Part shown: one piece after another, positions 32,380-39,418 of the stretch
Position numbering within the stretch: the stretch's first letter is position 1
Layout: every line of letters begins with the position of its first letter
From: Muribaculaceae bacterium
GTDB taxonomy: Bacteria; Bacteroidota; Bacteroidia; Bacteroidales; Muribaculaceae
Direction: 5' to 3'
Length of the DNA: 44,503 bases
NCBI GenBank assembly: GCA_009775265.1
Contig: VSPG01000015.1
Span: 1 to 44,503, forward strand
Notes under the pieces: model-generated
Told to the model about the DNA's origin: nothing
Seen by the model: the letters and a program-made list of their open reading frames with translations, nothing else
Databases searched by the model: none
Program-made: the position numbers and the translations under genes

Positions 32380-32411
32380 CCGGATGGTCTGTGAAGATAG
32401 TCCGGTTTTTT
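32380..32411 (+). terminator. Intrinsic terminator between tRNA-like elements 3 and 4
   Basis: A 10-position stem (32380-32389 with 32396-32405, one mismatch), loop TGTGAA, then six T. Its sequence resembles the second phage terminator at 36414-36446. Confidence 0.7.
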
Positions 32412-32415
32412 CACA

Positions 32416-32520
32416 TGAGAGACTGACATTTGGTGAGTGTCCCCCGGGTTGAACCGGGCGTAGGTGAATAATCGCGGCCGCTAAATAGCCTACAAGCAGG
32501 TTCGACTCCTGCTCTCTCAA
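32416..32520 (+). tRNA. tRNA-like element 4, Ser-like with oversized variable arm
   Basis: Acceptor TGAGAGA/TCTCTCA, D arm GACA-TTTGGTGAG-TGTC and T arm GCAGG-TTCGACT-CCTGC are sound. The anticodon stem CCCGG/CCGGG is perfect, but its loop GTTGAA has six bases instead of seven; TGA (Ser) after a T would be the anticodon. The variable arm GTAGG/CCTAC holds a 24-nt loop containing the palindrome GCGGCCGC. At 105 nt it is far larger than a normal tRNA-Ser. Confidence 0.6.
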
Positions 32521-32546
32521 CTACATCATCAAAACACATCATCAAA

Positions 32547-32780
32547 ATGGATAAGCCAACAATCTCCAAGCGCATCAGCGCCGGAACTCGCGTCTATTAC
32601 ATCGACGCGCACAACGACCGCAAAGGTCAGCCGTATATTTCCATTTCGGAAATACCTACCGACAAATCGCCAGGCAAAAAGAAAAGGCAGTGTATCTTCC
32701 TCCATGCAGAGAACGTGGACCAATTCGCCCAGGCATTTGCCGAGGTTGCAAACCATATTAAAAATGACACTCAAGGATGA
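32547..32780 (+). CDS. Phage PUR-domain (DUF3276-like) nucleic-acid-binding protein
   Basis: 77 residues. The pattern SKRISAGTRVYYIDAHNDRKGQPYISISE, then KKRQCIFLHAENVDQFAQAFAEVANHI, matches the short PUR-alpha-like domain of Bacteroidetes DUF3276 proteins, which bind single-stranded nucleic acid. An early-operon position next to recombination genes fits an ssDNA- or RNA-binding role. Its end overlaps the next gene by 17 nt. Confidence 0.65.
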   Translation: MDKPTISKRISAGTRVYYIDAHNDRKGQPYISISEIPTDKSPGKKKRQCIFLHAENVDQFAQAFAEVANHIKNDTQG

Positions 32781-33171
32781 CCCGATTGTTCTTCTCGGCT
32801 GGAGTTGCCCGTATTGTGGTTCTCCAACAAAACTCGTTGACGACACGGAAATCTACGGGCGATCATACGGTACCAAGTGCTATCTCTGCAAACCGTGTGG
32901 AGTGTGGGTCGGCTGTCATAAGAACTCGGACAAAGCACTCGGCCGAGTCGCAAACAAAGAACTGCGACAACTGAAGCATCAGGCTCACGAGGCTTTTGAC
33001 CCCATCTGGAAAGACGGCTATCTTCCACGCACTGCCGCTTATGAGGTCTTGTCCGTTGCTTTCGGACTCCCGATAGAGCAAACTCACATAGGAATGTTCG
33101 ATGAGGATATGTGCCGGAAAGTAATCTCATTGTCAAACACAATTCTTAAATACATCAGAGAAGATGGCTAA
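32764..33171 (+). CDS. DUF3268 zinc-finger protein
   Basis: 135 residues from MTLKDDPIV. Two CxxC pairs (CPYCGSPTKLVDD and CYLCKPCG) bracket EIYGRSYG, followed by GRVANKELRQLKHQAHEAFDPIWKDG and HIGMFDEDMCRKVI. This is the DUF3268 pattern found in phages and mobile elements. A longer in-frame start at 32704 would run 77 nt into the previous gene and is not needed. The family's function is not known. Confidence 0.75.
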   Translation: MTLKDDPIVLLGWSCPYCGSPTKLVDDTEIYGRSYGTKCYLCKPCGVWVGCHKNSDKALGRVANKELRQLKHQAHEAFDPIWKDGYLPRTAAYEVLSVAFGLPIEQTHIGMFDEDMCRKVISLSNTILKYIREDG

Positions 33172-33442
33172 ACAAATAACACGCGGCAAGTTTCTCCTTA
33201 TAGAATGTACCGCTGGTGAGCTGATGAATGCTGTCGGCTCCGACATCTGCATCTGCGATTGGTGTGGCAGACCATACCTCCCCTCTGATAAAGGGGTCTA
33301 CATTGCAGTCCATAATCATTGGTATTGTAAGGAGTGCTTTTATGAATGGGCGGCACAAGCCACCTGGTATCCCCAAGATGCCGATGTTGAGCGTAAGAAT
33401 TTCAGCTTCTATGCTCCTCGTCTCGGAGTCAAATGTCAGTAA
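33164..33442 (+). CDS. Small zinc-ribbon phage protein
   Basis: 92 residues. Two cysteine pairs, ICDWCGRPY and YCKECFYEW, with intervening histidines, look like a treble-clef or LIM-type zinc site. It overlaps the DUF3268 gene by 8 nt, so the two are probably translated together. No enzymatic motif. Confidence 0.65.
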   Translation: MAKQITRGKFLLIECTAGELMNAVGSDICICDWCGRPYLPSDKGVYIAVHNHWYCKECFYEWAAQATWYPQDADVERKNFSFYAPRLGVKCQ

Positions 33443-33473
33443 ATGTTAAGGCGTAAAAATGGCGGGCAATGCG

Positions 33474-33505
33474 TTTGTGTAACTCGCTAAAAATGACTAA
33501 CTTTA
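33474..33505 (+). promoter_or_regulatory. Second early promoter, upstream of the recombination genes
   Basis: TTTG (33474-33477) and TAACTTTA (33498-33505) are 20 nt apart. The last base of the -7 box departs from consensus. No operator palindrome overlaps it. Confidence 0.5.
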
Positions 33506-33530
33506 CTGTATATCAGAAACAATGATATTA

Positions 33531-33546
33531 AAAGTCAAACCAATAA
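33531..33546 (+). repeat. Leader repeat copy 3, AAAGTCAAACCAATAA
   Basis: Identical to 30605-30620, with the same 12-nt distance to an ATGGCAAA start. Confidence 0.7.
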
Positions 33547-33558
33547 AAACCTACCTAT

Positions 33559-34347
33559 ATGGCAAAGGAAAAACAACCAAAAGTTGAGCAAGACCAAGAG
33601 GTCAACGATGCTCAGATGAAAACCGAGGCAGAGGCTAAGGCAATCATCGAAAACAACCTCCGCTTCTACTCGCAAGGATGCGAGGTTCCGGCAGACGCGC
33701 TCAAACCAATCAGAGCAGGCCGACTCAAAGGGATGTCCGATGTGAATCCGATGTGGCGCATGAAGAGAATGACCGAGATTTTCGGTCCTGTCGGATTCGG
33801 CTGGAAATACGAAATTGTAAAGCAGTGGACTGAGACCTACGGAAACGAGGTCAAGTGTTTCTGCGTTGTCAATCTCTTTGTCCGCGATCCCGAAACAAAA
33901 GAGTGGAGTGAGCCTATACCCGGCAGTGGAGGTTCTGCCATCGTATCAATGGAGAGCAAGGGTGCTTATGTGAATGATGAGGGCTACAAGATGGCTCTTA
34001 CCGATGCACTCTCAATCGCCATGAAGCCGCTCGGAATCGGAGGCAATATCTGGTATGGTCCCAAAGCGTCAGGGCATAATGAGAGCAAGTATGAGGCATC
34101 CACAAGAGAAGATGCCAATCAGAACCAACATCCTCAGCAAAGTCAAGGCACCTCAGCGATGGCGTTCACCGGCGCACAGCTCAACCAAGCCATTCAGGAA
34201 ATGAACGCAACCACCACTGAGGCAGAATTTCAGGCTTGCTGGCAGAAATGGGCACAAATATCTCCTGCGTTGACAAGCAATGGCACTGACTTCTACAAAG
34301 CCGCGTGTGCAAAAATCAACGCTATCAAAAATCCCTCCGCAAAATGA
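33559..34347 (+). CDS. Candidate single-strand annealing recombinase
   Basis: 262 residues. The N-terminal 190 residues have the outline of Rad52/ERF-like annealing proteins of phages: NPMWRMKRMTEIFGPVGFGW, a beta-rich middle (NLFVRDPETKEWSEPIPGSGGS), and YKMALTDALSIAMKPLGIGGNIW, which matches the 'TDALSKALKxLG' helix of such proteins. The C-terminal quarter is Q- and A-rich. The next gene is a PD-(D/E)XK exonuclease that starts within its stop codon, and exonuclease/annealing pairs are the standard phage recombination module. The exact family is uncertain. Confidence 0.6.
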   Translation: MAKEKQPKVEQDQEVNDAQMKTEAEAKAIIENNLRFYSQGCEVPADALKPIRAGRLKGMSDVNPMWRMKRMTEIFGPVGFGWKYEIVKQWTETYGNEVKCFCVVNLFVRDPETKEWSEPIPGSGGSAIVSMESKGAYVNDEGYKMALTDALSIAMKPLGIGGNIWYGPKASGHNESKYEASTREDANQNQHPQQSQGTSAMAFTGAQLNQAIQEMNATTTEAEFQACWQKWAQISPALTSNGTDFYKAACAKINAIKNPSAK

Positions 34348-35438
34348 TGCAGTTCAAACAATCCCCTGTAATCTTCGACGAGGATAGCCACAGCTATCAA
34401 CTCGACGGCAAGAGATTGCTCGGCATCACGGGACTTATACACTCAATCCTCGGATTGGGTGTATATCCCGATGCAAGTGAGCACGTCAAAGATTTCATCA
34501 TTCCAAGAGCCGGAAGTCGCGGCACCGCCGTTCACCATGCCATTCAGACCTATGACCAACTCGGTATCAAGCAGACTACTCAGATAGTCCACACTCGCTA
34601 CGGATGCCGGGAGCGTGATAACATTTCCTATGTTGATGAGACGTGGGATGTGAGTTCAGAACTTGAGGCATATATCCGACACCTCAACGGGTTCAAACCT
34701 CTTGCCAACGAGTTAACTGTTTCCGACAATGTGCGCTACGCCTCGCAGATAGACAATGTTTGGCAGTACGAGAAAACGGGTGGTATATGGCTTGTCGATA
34801 CCAAGACTAACAACATCAAACTCTATCCGCTTTGCGGCTACTACAACGCCAACTATTTCAATAGCGGTGAAGATGCCCTCAAAGAATACCTCTCCTGGCA
34901 GCTCTCAATCTACGCAGAGTTATTTGAGGCAGAGAACCCCGGACTAAAGGTGGAGGGGCTGGCTTGCAACTGGCTGAAAGCCGATGCCGATGCGTTCTGG
35001 GTTATAGAGCGCAAGCCATCGGAGTTGGTTCAGGAACTCCTTAAAACCACCTATTTTTTCAGCGACAATGGGCCGGTCTATTTCCATCCCGATTTGTCGA
35101 TGTTCGGCATCGGCTCGACTCTCCCTGCCGAAGTCAAAGAGCAAACTCCGATAGTTGCCCCCGATGTAGTGGATTATTTCACAAGACTTCTGAAAACATA
35201 TAAGGATGCAGAGGCGAAACTTGAAGAGGCTAAAACAGCATTGAGAGCCGCCATGACCGAGCATAAAGTGAAGTCTTTTGATTTTGGCACATTCAGTGCC
35301 ACAATCGGAGCCGACAGCGTTTCAACCTCCTTTGACACCAAAACATTCAAAAAGGATCATCCCGAACTATACAAGAAATATGCCTCATCAAAAGCCAAAA
35401 AGGGCAGTTTCACAATAAAACTCAAAGACAATGATTAA
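34344..35438 (+). CDS. PD-(D/E)XK (RecB/Cas4-like) phage exonuclease
   Basis: 364 residues. An N-terminal ITGLIHSIL..., then GSRGTAVHHAIQTYD (the histidine of the RecB-type GxxxH motif), SQIDNVWQYEKTGGIWLVDTKTN (the D...DxK core) and YLSWQLSIYAELFE (QxxxY motif). It should degrade DNA ends to make single strands for the annealing protein. The ATG at 34344 overlaps the previous stop (ATGA); a second ATG follows at 34347. The C-terminus overlaps the SSB-like gene by 8 nt. Confidence 0.8.
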   Translation: MMQFKQSPVIFDEDSHSYQLDGKRLLGITGLIHSILGLGVYPDASEHVKDFIIPRAGSRGTAVHHAIQTYDQLGIKQTTQIVHTRYGCRERDNISYVDETWDVSSELEAYIRHLNGFKPLANELTVSDNVRYASQIDNVWQYEKTGGIWLVDTKTNNIKLYPLCGYYNANYFNSGEDALKEYLSWQLSIYAELFEAENPGLKVEGLACNWLKADADAFWVIERKPSELVQELLKTTYFFSDNGPVYFHPDLSMFGIGSTLPAEVKEQTPIVAPDVVDYFTRLLKTYKDAEAKLEEAKTALRAAMTEHKVKSFDFGTFSATIGADSVSTSFDTKTFKKDHPELYKKYASSKAKKGSFTIKLKDND

Positions 35439-35994
35439 ATTTTCAGCAACAAACGCCCTGGTTCACTCGGTTACTCCGGTGATTGAGATTGAGTCCAGAT
35501 CCGGCGGTCAGCCGTTCTGCAAACGAGAGCTCATCATTGATGACTCTTGGGATAAGGATGGCAAGCATTATGCCAACTTCGTTTCAATCGAGTTCACCGG
35601 CGACAAGATGGCTCAACTTGACAGTGTCTATCCCGGTATGCGTGTGAACGTGGATGGACTTCTGAGCGGCCGAGAGTATAACAACCGCATCTACAACTCC
35701 GTCAGGGGTCAGTCGGTTTCTCCTTATCAGGCTCAACAGCAGAGCGCGCCCGCCCCGGCCCCCATGCCTATCGGTTATCCTCAGCAACCGCAGTATCAGC
35801 AGGCTCCCGGCTATCAAGCAGCTCCCATGCCTGGTGGCTATCCTCAACAGCCTGCCGCTCCTGCTTATCCACAGCAACCTCAACAGTATGCACCACAACC
35901 CGCGCCGGCGGCCGCGCCCGTGGCGGCTCCGGCACAGCAGCCATACAGTCAACCATCCTCGCCGGGTGTGAATGACCTACCGTTTCCCCACTGA
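35431..35994 (+). CDS. DUF3127 SSB-like protein with Pro/Gln-rich tail
   Basis: 187 residues. An N-terminal OB-fold-like domain of the DUF3127 type (about 1-90: PVIEIESRSGGQPFCKRELIIDD, YANFVSIEFTGDKM, GMRVNVDGLLSGREY). A long P/Q/A/Y-rich linker follows, and the protein ends in NDLPFPH. A disordered linker plus a DLPF-type tip mirrors bacterial SSB, whose DxIPF tip recruits repair proteins. It therefore likely serves as the phage single-strand binding protein. It lies between the recombination pair and the NinB-like gene. Confidence 0.75.
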   Translation: MIKFSATNALVHSVTPVIEIESRSGGQPFCKRELIIDDSWDKDGKHYANFVSIEFTGDKMAQLDSVYPGMRVNVDGLLSGREYNNRIYNSVRGQSVSPYQAQQQSAPAPAPMPIGYPQQPQYQQAPGYQAAPMPGGYPQQPAAPAYPQQPQQYAPQPAPAAAPVAAPAQQPYSQPSSPGVNDLPFPH

Positions 35995-36410
35995 TGGAAG
36001 CCAATCTCACCAAACGTAACGGAGTAGTGACAATGGATAAGACTTTTGACCTTATGTGTTCACTACTCCGTAACGGAGAATATGTGGTCAAGATAGTACG
36101 AAAGACTCAACCTCGTACCATATCCCAGAACTCATTGATGTGGATGTGGTACAAGTGTATGGAAGAGGCTACGGGAACTCCCAAAGAGGACTTTCACGAC
36201 TACTATAAGGCCAAGTATCTGAGCCGTGATGTTGTTGTCGGTAAAAGGTGGTATCGGGTCCCCGGCAGTACAACCGACCTCAACACCTTGCAGATGACAA
36301 ACTATCTGGAAAAGGTCAAAGCGGATGCCGCCACGGAATTTGGCATCATGCTCCCACTCCCCGAAGATAGGAACTATCAAACGTTCATATCGGAATACAG
36401 AATAAGATAA
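35994..36410 (+). CDS. NinB-like phage recombination protein
   Basis: 138 residues. RTISQNSLMWMWYKCMEEATG followed by STTDLNTLQMTNYLEKVKADAATEFGIMLPLPED matches the NinB/Orf family layout (QNxLxW, then LNTxxMxxYLExV...FGIxLPxP). Lambda NinB binds ssDNA and SSB and supports recombination. It overlaps the SSB-like gene by 1 nt (TGATG). An intrinsic terminator follows. Confidence 0.7.
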   Translation: MEANLTKRNGVVTMDKTFDLMCSLLRNGEYVVKIVRKTQPRTISQNSLMWMWYKCMEEATGTPKEDFHDYYKAKYLSRDVVVGKRWYRVPGSTTDLNTLQMTNYLEKVKADAATEFGIMLPLPEDRNYQTFISEYRIR

Positions 36411-36413
36411 CTC

Positions 36414-36446
36414 GTCGGACAGTCTTAATGACCGCCCGGCTTTTTT
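36414..36446 (+). terminator. Phage intrinsic terminator after the NinB-like gene
   Basis: An 11-position stem (36414-36424 with 36430-36440, two mismatches), 5-nt loop TTAAT, then six T. Replication genes lie downstream, so readthrough or a promoter in between is required. Confidence 0.65.
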
Positions 36447-36464
36447 ATTAACAATTTCAAAAAA

Positions 36465-37040
36465 ATGGAAACCTCAGACATCCGAATTAAAAAAGCCAAA
36501 CTGAGTAAGGGAGGCTGTATCGAGGCATCCTACATTGATGCCGATGGCAACGAGATTACCCTCAAAGGTAAGAACAAATGCCACAATGACCTCAAGGTTG
36601 CACTCGCCGCTCTGGTCCCATACTTTGCCGACCTTACCGAGCAGAAGGAAGCGGACAACATCAACTGGGACAATCTTGAAAGTGCCGAGAATGTTGACCT
36701 CCTCCGCAAGCTCGATGTAACGGGTCTCAGCATCGGTGGTGATGACAACAACCGCATCATCACCATGACCGGCAGACGAACCCTCATCACCTCACGGATT
36801 CTCAACCTCAACTCTCCTGGCGTGGAGATGGAATCCGAGACATTTGAGTGGGAACACATCGACGAGTTCGACTTGGCGGTGCAAAACCTCATCTATGAGG
36901 TCAAGGAGTATATTGTGAACCGCAAGTGGGAGGTAGTTCAGGCTACCCTCTTTGATGGAGATCCCGATGACCCCTTTGCGGGAGCCGAGCCAACAAATGA
37001 CGCTCCACCTGTTGAACAGCCTGCCGAAAATGTAGCGTAA
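36465..37040 (+). CDS. Phage protein of unknown function, acidic C-terminus
   Basis: 191 residues. The first 160 are mixed alpha/beta (IRIKKAKLSKGGCIEASYIDADG), and the last 30 are acidic and proline-rich (DGDPDDPFAGAEPTNDAPPVE). No fold recognised. It starts 18 nt after the terminator's T run and lies 2 nt before the helicase gene, which suggests a shared role in replication. Confidence 0.65.
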   Translation: METSDIRIKKAKLSKGGCIEASYIDADGNEITLKGKNKCHNDLKVALAALVPYFADLTEQKEADNINWDNLESAENVDLLRKLDVTGLSIGGDDNNRIITMTGRRTLITSRILNLNSPGVEMESETFEWEHIDEFDLAVQNLIYEVKEYIVNRKWEVVQATLFDGDPDDPFAGAEPTNDAPPVEQPAENVA

Positions 37041-37042
37041 GA

Positions 37043-38779
37043 ATGAAACCAATATATATTACCGAAACGCCCAACACTTTCCGCCTCTCCTTTGACTACC
37101 ACAAAGACCTCGTCTCGACCATTAAGCGTGTGCCGAGCAGTCCGAGATGGGATGCCCAGGAAAAGGAGTGGATCGTGAAAAAGGAAAGTATCTGCTATCC
37201 TCCCGGGCGTGATGCTCGGTGGTATGTAGAGGCTTTCGCTCAATGGGCAGTTGCCAAACGCTTTTGTTCTAACATCTCAAGGCGTAGCGAGACCCACGAT
37301 GTAGTGTATGAGATTCCGCCGATGAAAAACTTCTCCGGCGAACATTATATGCTGCTCAATCCATACGAGTATCAGTTGGAGGGTGTGCGCTACGCCTTGG
37401 ATCATCAGCGTTGCATCTTCGGAGACCAGCCCGGCTTGGGCAAGACTCTTCAGGCGATATGCTCTGTTGTCAAAGCGCACAAGGAGGCTAATATCTATGG
37501 CGACACATTCCCGGTCCTGGTTATATGTCCTGCGGCTCTCAAAGTCAATTGGCAACGAGAGTTCAAGAAGTTTGCCGGAATCAATGCCGTTATCCTCGAT
37601 GACAAGAACCGCGACAGTTGGGAGAGACTTTATGAGTTGAGGCGAGGTGACGGAGACCCCTATGCTCCGGTGTTCATCACCAACTATGAGAGCCTTAAAA
37701 AGTTCTTTGTTGTTGATGTCAAAGACCACGCCCGAATGACCCTCCGCTCCATCGTGTTTGATGATCGCATCAAGCTGTTCAAGTCAATCATCATTGACGA
37801 GAGCCACAAATGCAAGTCAAGCAAGACGCAACAGTCAAAGTATGTCGAGGGTATCTGCAAGGGTAAAAAATGGATATTCGCCCTAACGGGTACGCCTGTT
37901 GTCAATAACAACACCGACCTTATCCAGCAGCTCAAAATCCTCGGCAGGCTTGATGACTTCGGAGGCTATAAGCAGTTTGTCGGCCGTTTCTGCGACGGTC
38001 CCAAACAATCCTCCAATCTCCGAGAGCTGAATTACCGCCTATGGATGTGCTGTTTCTTTCGCAGAGAGAAAGCAAAGGTGTTGACCCAACTCCCCGACAA
38101 GATGCGGCAGTATATCACCTGCGACATCACCAACCGCAAAGAGTATGACGATGCCGAGAATGATGTTATCAAATATCTCCGTCAGTATAAGAATGCGAGT
38201 GATGACAGAGTGGCACGCGCCATGAGAGGTCAGGTGATGGTAAAGATGGGCATCCTCAAACAGATTGCGGCGAGAGGAAAAATCAAAGCCGTCTCCGAGT
38301 TTATCCATGATGTCATAGACGGAGGGGAAAAACTCATCATGTTCGCATATCTGAAAGAGGTTGTCGAGGCTCTGAAAAAAGAGTTTCCCGATGCCGTAAC
38401 AGTTACGGGTTCCGATGACATCAAAGCAAAGCAGAATGCCGTTGACCGGTTCCAGAACGACCCTGAATGCAAGCTCATAATCCTCAACTACAAGTCCGGC
38501 GGTACTGGACTGACACTGACGGCTGCAAGCCGTGTCGGATTTATCGAGTTCCCCTGGACCTATTCGGATTGCGAGCAAGCAGAGGATCGCGCCCATCGCA
38601 ACGGACAAAAGAACGCTGTGAACTGCTACTACTTCCTCGGAGATAAGACCATCGACCGCTATATGTATCAGGTCATTCAGACAAAGAAAGACATAGCCAA
38701 CGAGGTTACGGGTACCACCACCCAAATTGAAGAGGACATGCTCAACATCACAATGAACCTGTTCCAAGACAGAATATGA
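37043..38779 (+). CDS. SNF2-family DNA helicase/translocase
   Basis: 578 residues. The N-terminal HARP/SMARCAL1-like segment (about 10-55: FRLSFDYHKDLVSTIK... SSPRWDAQEKEWIV) is followed by an SF2 core with Walker A GDQPGLGKT (127-135), DESH box (IIIDESHKCKS), motif III TGTPVVNN, and the C-terminal half ending in QAEDRAHRNGQ. HARP-like proteins rewind or remodel DNA forks. It starts 2 nt after the previous stop, and its last bases overlap the next small gene. Confidence 0.88.
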   Translation: MKPIYITETPNTFRLSFDYHKDLVSTIKRVPSSPRWDAQEKEWIVKKESICYPPGRDARWYVEAFAQWAVAKRFCSNISRRSETHDVVYEIPPMKNFSGEHYMLLNPYEYQLEGVRYALDHQRCIFGDQPGLGKTLQAICSVVKAHKEANIYGDTFPVLVICPAALKVNWQREFKKFAGINAVILDDKNRDSWERLYELRRGDGDPYAPVFITNYESLKKFFVVDVKDHARMTLRSIVFDDRIKLFKSIIIDESHKCKSSKTQQSKYVEGICKGKKWIFALTGTPVVNNNTDLIQQLKILGRLDDFGGYKQFVGRFCDGPKQSSNLRELNYRLWMCCFFRREKAKVLTQLPDKMRQYITCDITNRKEYDDAENDVIKYLRQYKNASDDRVARAMRGQVMVKMGILKQIAARGKIKAVSEFIHDVIDGGEKLIMFAYLKEVVEALKKEFPDAVTVTGSDDIKAKQNAVDRFQNDPECKLIILNYKSGGTGLTLTAASRVGFIEFPWTYSDCEQAEDRAHRNGQKNAVNCYYFLGDKTIDRYMYQVIQTKKDIANEVTGTTTQIEEDMLNITMNLFQDRI

Positions 38780-38997
38780 AAAAGAGATACAAACTACTTG
38801 AAAAGAATGGCAAGGTTCATATTCTACATTGGGTTACTGATGGGGTGCTCTTCGGGCCCGACTGGGAGAGCATAGCGACATTTGACAAACAAGACTCTAA
38901 TCTGGAAAGATGCAAGACAATAATACGGCTTATGAACGAGTGCGACAAGCACACAGACCACCCTAACGATGACAGAACAAGAAATAACAAAAACTGA
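38776..38997 (+). CDS. Small phage protein of unknown function
   Basis: 73 residues. Overlaps the helicase stop (ATGA) and the VRR-NUC start by 29 nt. A basic N-terminal half and a charged C-terminus (DHPNDDRTRNNKN); no motif recognised. Confidence 0.55.
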   Translation: MKKRYKLLEKNGKVHILHWVTDGVLFGPDWESIATFDKQDSNLERCKTIIRLMNECDKHTDHPNDDRTRNNKN

Positions 38998-39418
38998 GCA
39001 AGGTTACTCGGAATCCAAGATACAGCATATTTGTGTGAATTGGTTCCGGCAGACTTTTCCTCATGTCGGCAATCTTCTCTTTGCCGTACCTAACGGCGGA
39101 TGGCGCGGCGCCCGTGCCGGCGCACAGATGGTATATGAGGGACAAGTCAAAGGTGTTGCCGACATTATCCTGCTTTATCCGTCAGGCGGGAAATCGAGCC
39201 TTTGTATTGAGATGAAAGTTCCAAAGAAAAAAGGTAGTAGTGCCGGGACACAGTCTACCGCTCAAAAGGAGTGGCAGGCTCTCGTTGAGCAATATGGCAG
39301 CACCTATGTAGTGTGCCACGGACTCATTGAGTTTATACAGGCTGTTTGCTCCTATCTTCAAATCAACTCTCAAAAGTATATTACTGAAGCTCTCAATAAG
39401 TATCCACTTTATCGATGA
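38969..39418 (+). CDS. VRR-NUC domain nuclease
   Basis: 149 residues. A PD-(D/E)XK nuclease of the VRR-NUC type: SESKIQHICVNWFRQTFPHVG, AVPNGGWRGARAGAQMVYEGQVKGVADIILLYPS, LCIEMKVPKKKGSSAGTQSTAQKEWQAL. The D and E-x-K of the active site are present (ADI, EMK). In phages these stand-alone nucleases sit by SNF2 helicases and are thought to act on branched DNA. It overlaps the initiator start (ATGA). Confidence 0.82.
   Translation: MTEQEITKTEQGYSESKIQHICVNWFRQTFPHVGNLLFAVPNGGWRGARAGAQMVYEGQVKGVADIILLYPSGGKSSLCIEMKVPKKKGSSAGTQSTAQKEWQALVEQYGSTYVVCHGLIEFIQAVCSYLQINSQKYITEALNKYPLYR

Larger units (their letters stand above)
32132..32546 (+). other. Second noncoding island with tRNA-like elements and a terminator
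   Basis: 415 nt without a supported protein gene. It contains two GCCCGTGAGGGT repeats (32147, 32195), a D-arm-like hairpin GCCGAG/CTCGGC (about 32236-32255), tRNA-like element 3 (32262-32350), an intrinsic terminator (32380-32411), tRNA-like element 4 (32416-32520), and an A-rich leader before the next gene. Confidence 0.65.
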
